Source: Inmirania thermothiophila
GTDB lineage: Bacteria; Pseudomonadota; Gammaproteobacteria; DSM-100275
DNA length: 64,000 nucleotides
Assembly (NCBI RefSeq): GCF_003751635.1
Contig: NZ_RJVI01000003.1
Span: 1-64,000, forward strand
Direction of reading: 5' to 3'
Part shown: positions 63,273 through 64,000 of the stretch, one piece after another
Layout: each line of letters opens with the position of its first letter
How positions within the stretch are numbered: position 1 is the first letter of the stretch
Position numbers and translations under genes: made by a program
Notes under the pieces: generated by a model
Told to the model about the DNA's origin: nothing
Seen by the model: the letters and a program-made list of their open reading frames with translations, nothing else
Database searches by the model: none

Positions 63273-64000
63273 ATGACGGCGGAGGCGGTGGCGGTGGTCA
63301 CGGGCGGCGGCAGCGGCATCGGCCGCGCCCTGGTGCGGCGGCTCGCCGCGGCGGGCATCCCCGTCCTCGCCGTGGGGCGGCGGCAGGGGCCGCTGGAGGA
63401 GACGGCGGCGGCCGACCCGGGGCGGATCCGCCCCGTCGCCGCCGACGTGGGCACCCCGGAGGGGCGCGCGGCGGTGGCGGAGGCGGTGGGGGCATCGCCG
63501 GTGCGCTTCCTCGTGCACAACGCGGCCGTGCTCGAGCCGGTGGCGCCCCTTGCGCAGGTGGGGCTCGCCGCCTGGCGGGCGCACATGGCGGTGAACGTGG
63601 AAGGCCCCCTGTTCCTGACCCAGGCCCTGCTGGGGCGGCTCGGCGGCGGGCGGGTGCTGCACGTCTCCTCCGGCGCCGCCCATCGGCCGGTGCCGGGCTG
63701 GGGCGCCTACTGCACCGCCAAGGCCGCCCTGCACATGATCTGGCAGGTGCTGCGCGAGGAGCTGGCGGCGGCCGGGGTGGCGGTGGGGAGCGTCCGCCCG
63801 GGGGTGGTGGACACGCCCATGCAGGCGGAGATCCGGCGCCAGCCGCGGGCGCGCTTCCCGGTCGTGGACCATTTCGTGGCGCTGCACCGGCGCGGGGCCC
63901 TGCGCCCGCCGGAGGAGGCGGCGGAGCTCCTCTTCCGGCTCCTCGTCGAGGTGCCGCCGCAGGCCTTCTCCGCCGCGGAATGGGATCTCGACCGCGACGG
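63273..64000 (+). CDS. Short-chain dehydrogenase/reductase (partial at window end)
   Basis: Open from the ATG at 63273 to the window edge, 242 codons. It has the NAD(P)-binding motif VVTGGGSGIGRALV at residues 9-22, VHNAAV, the catalytic Ser in LHVSSGAAHR and the active-site YCTAK, followed by RPGVVDTPM. This is the classical SDR family; the substrate cannot be told. GGAGGG lies 5 nt before the start. Confidence 0.9.
   Translation, partial: MTAEAVAVVTGGGSGIGRALVRRLAAAGIPVLAVGRRQGPLEETAAADPGRIRPVAADVGTPEGRAAVAEAVGASPVRFLVHNAAVLEPVAPLAQVGLAAWRAHMAVNVEGPLFLTQALLGRLGGGRVLHVSSGAAHRPVPGWGAYCTAKAALHMIWQVLREELAAAGVAVGSVRPGVVDTPMQAEIRRQPRARFPVVDHFVALHRRGALRPPEEAAELLFRLLVEVPPQAFSAAEWDLDRD

Overview
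The window comes from a very GC-rich gammaproteobacterium that looks like a chemolithoautotrophic denitrifier. The basis is a form II RuBisCO with its LysR regulator, a full nirS-type nitrite reductase and heme d1 cluster, a cytochrome-c-dependent nitric oxide reductase cluster, a System I cytochrome c maturation operon, several small c-type cytochromes, and the gammaproteobacterial rpe-gph-trpEGDC arrangement. A sulfur-oxidising Ectothiorhodospiraceae-like relative fits, but the genus cannot be fixed from the sequence. Base composition looks uniform; I saw no tRNA, rRNA, insertion sequence, integrase or CRISPR array.

Layout. 1-992: end of etfA, then purC. 1047-3572: cbbM and divergent cbbR around a short control region with inverted repeats. 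3574-6308: small cytochrome c genes and a DUF302 gene. One cytochrome is a decayed paralogue, and another is frameshifted by an exact 10-bp tandem duplication between signal peptide and mature protein. 6381-13300: ccmABCDEFGHI. 13367-22035: FNR/DNR box and norC-norB-norE-norF-like-norQ-Tic20-like gene-CcoG-like ferredoxin-norD-nnrS-CopD-like gene. 22039-30033: eight-gene minus-strand operon combining an ExbB/ExbD/ExbD motor, a TonB/AgmX-like transducer and a 1353-residue periplasmic TPR protein. 30189-35708: SirB2, a lamin-tail exported protein, a Tat-exported GMC dehydrogenase pair, a 52-residue PEP-CTERM protein behind a sigma-54-like promoter, a polysaccharide deacetylase and a Bax-like glucosaminidase. 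35719-39055: glycerophosphodiester/glycerol-3-phosphate genes. 39109-42079: Met-rich Spy/CpxP-like protein facing a CpxRA-like two-component system. 42039-53600: nirS-C-F-D-L-G-H-J-N, a CbiM-like permease, dnr, and a divergent hemerythrin-DUF2249-NnrS-like operon. 53652-55009: small membrane protein, djlA, copD-like. 55190-60585: rpe-gph-(leader)-trpEGDC. 60661-64000: small repeat-bearing exported protein, a Rossmann-GAF-GGDEF protein, a DUF523 protein and a truncated SDR.

How it fits together. NO from NirS is reduced by NorCB; Dnr probably senses NO and acts on boxes before norC, nirS and the hemerythrin operon, which share near-identical spacing. The Ccm operon supplies covalent heme to NirS, NirC, NirN, NorC and the small cytochromes. 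CbbM, Rpe and Gph serve the Calvin cycle and 2-phosphoglycolate salvage. The trpE translation start lies in a long RNA stem whose other arm lies inside a short Trp-containing leader ORF, suggesting translational attenuation. The least understood parts are the ExbBD-TPR operon, the minimal PEP-CTERM gene and the damaged cytochromes.
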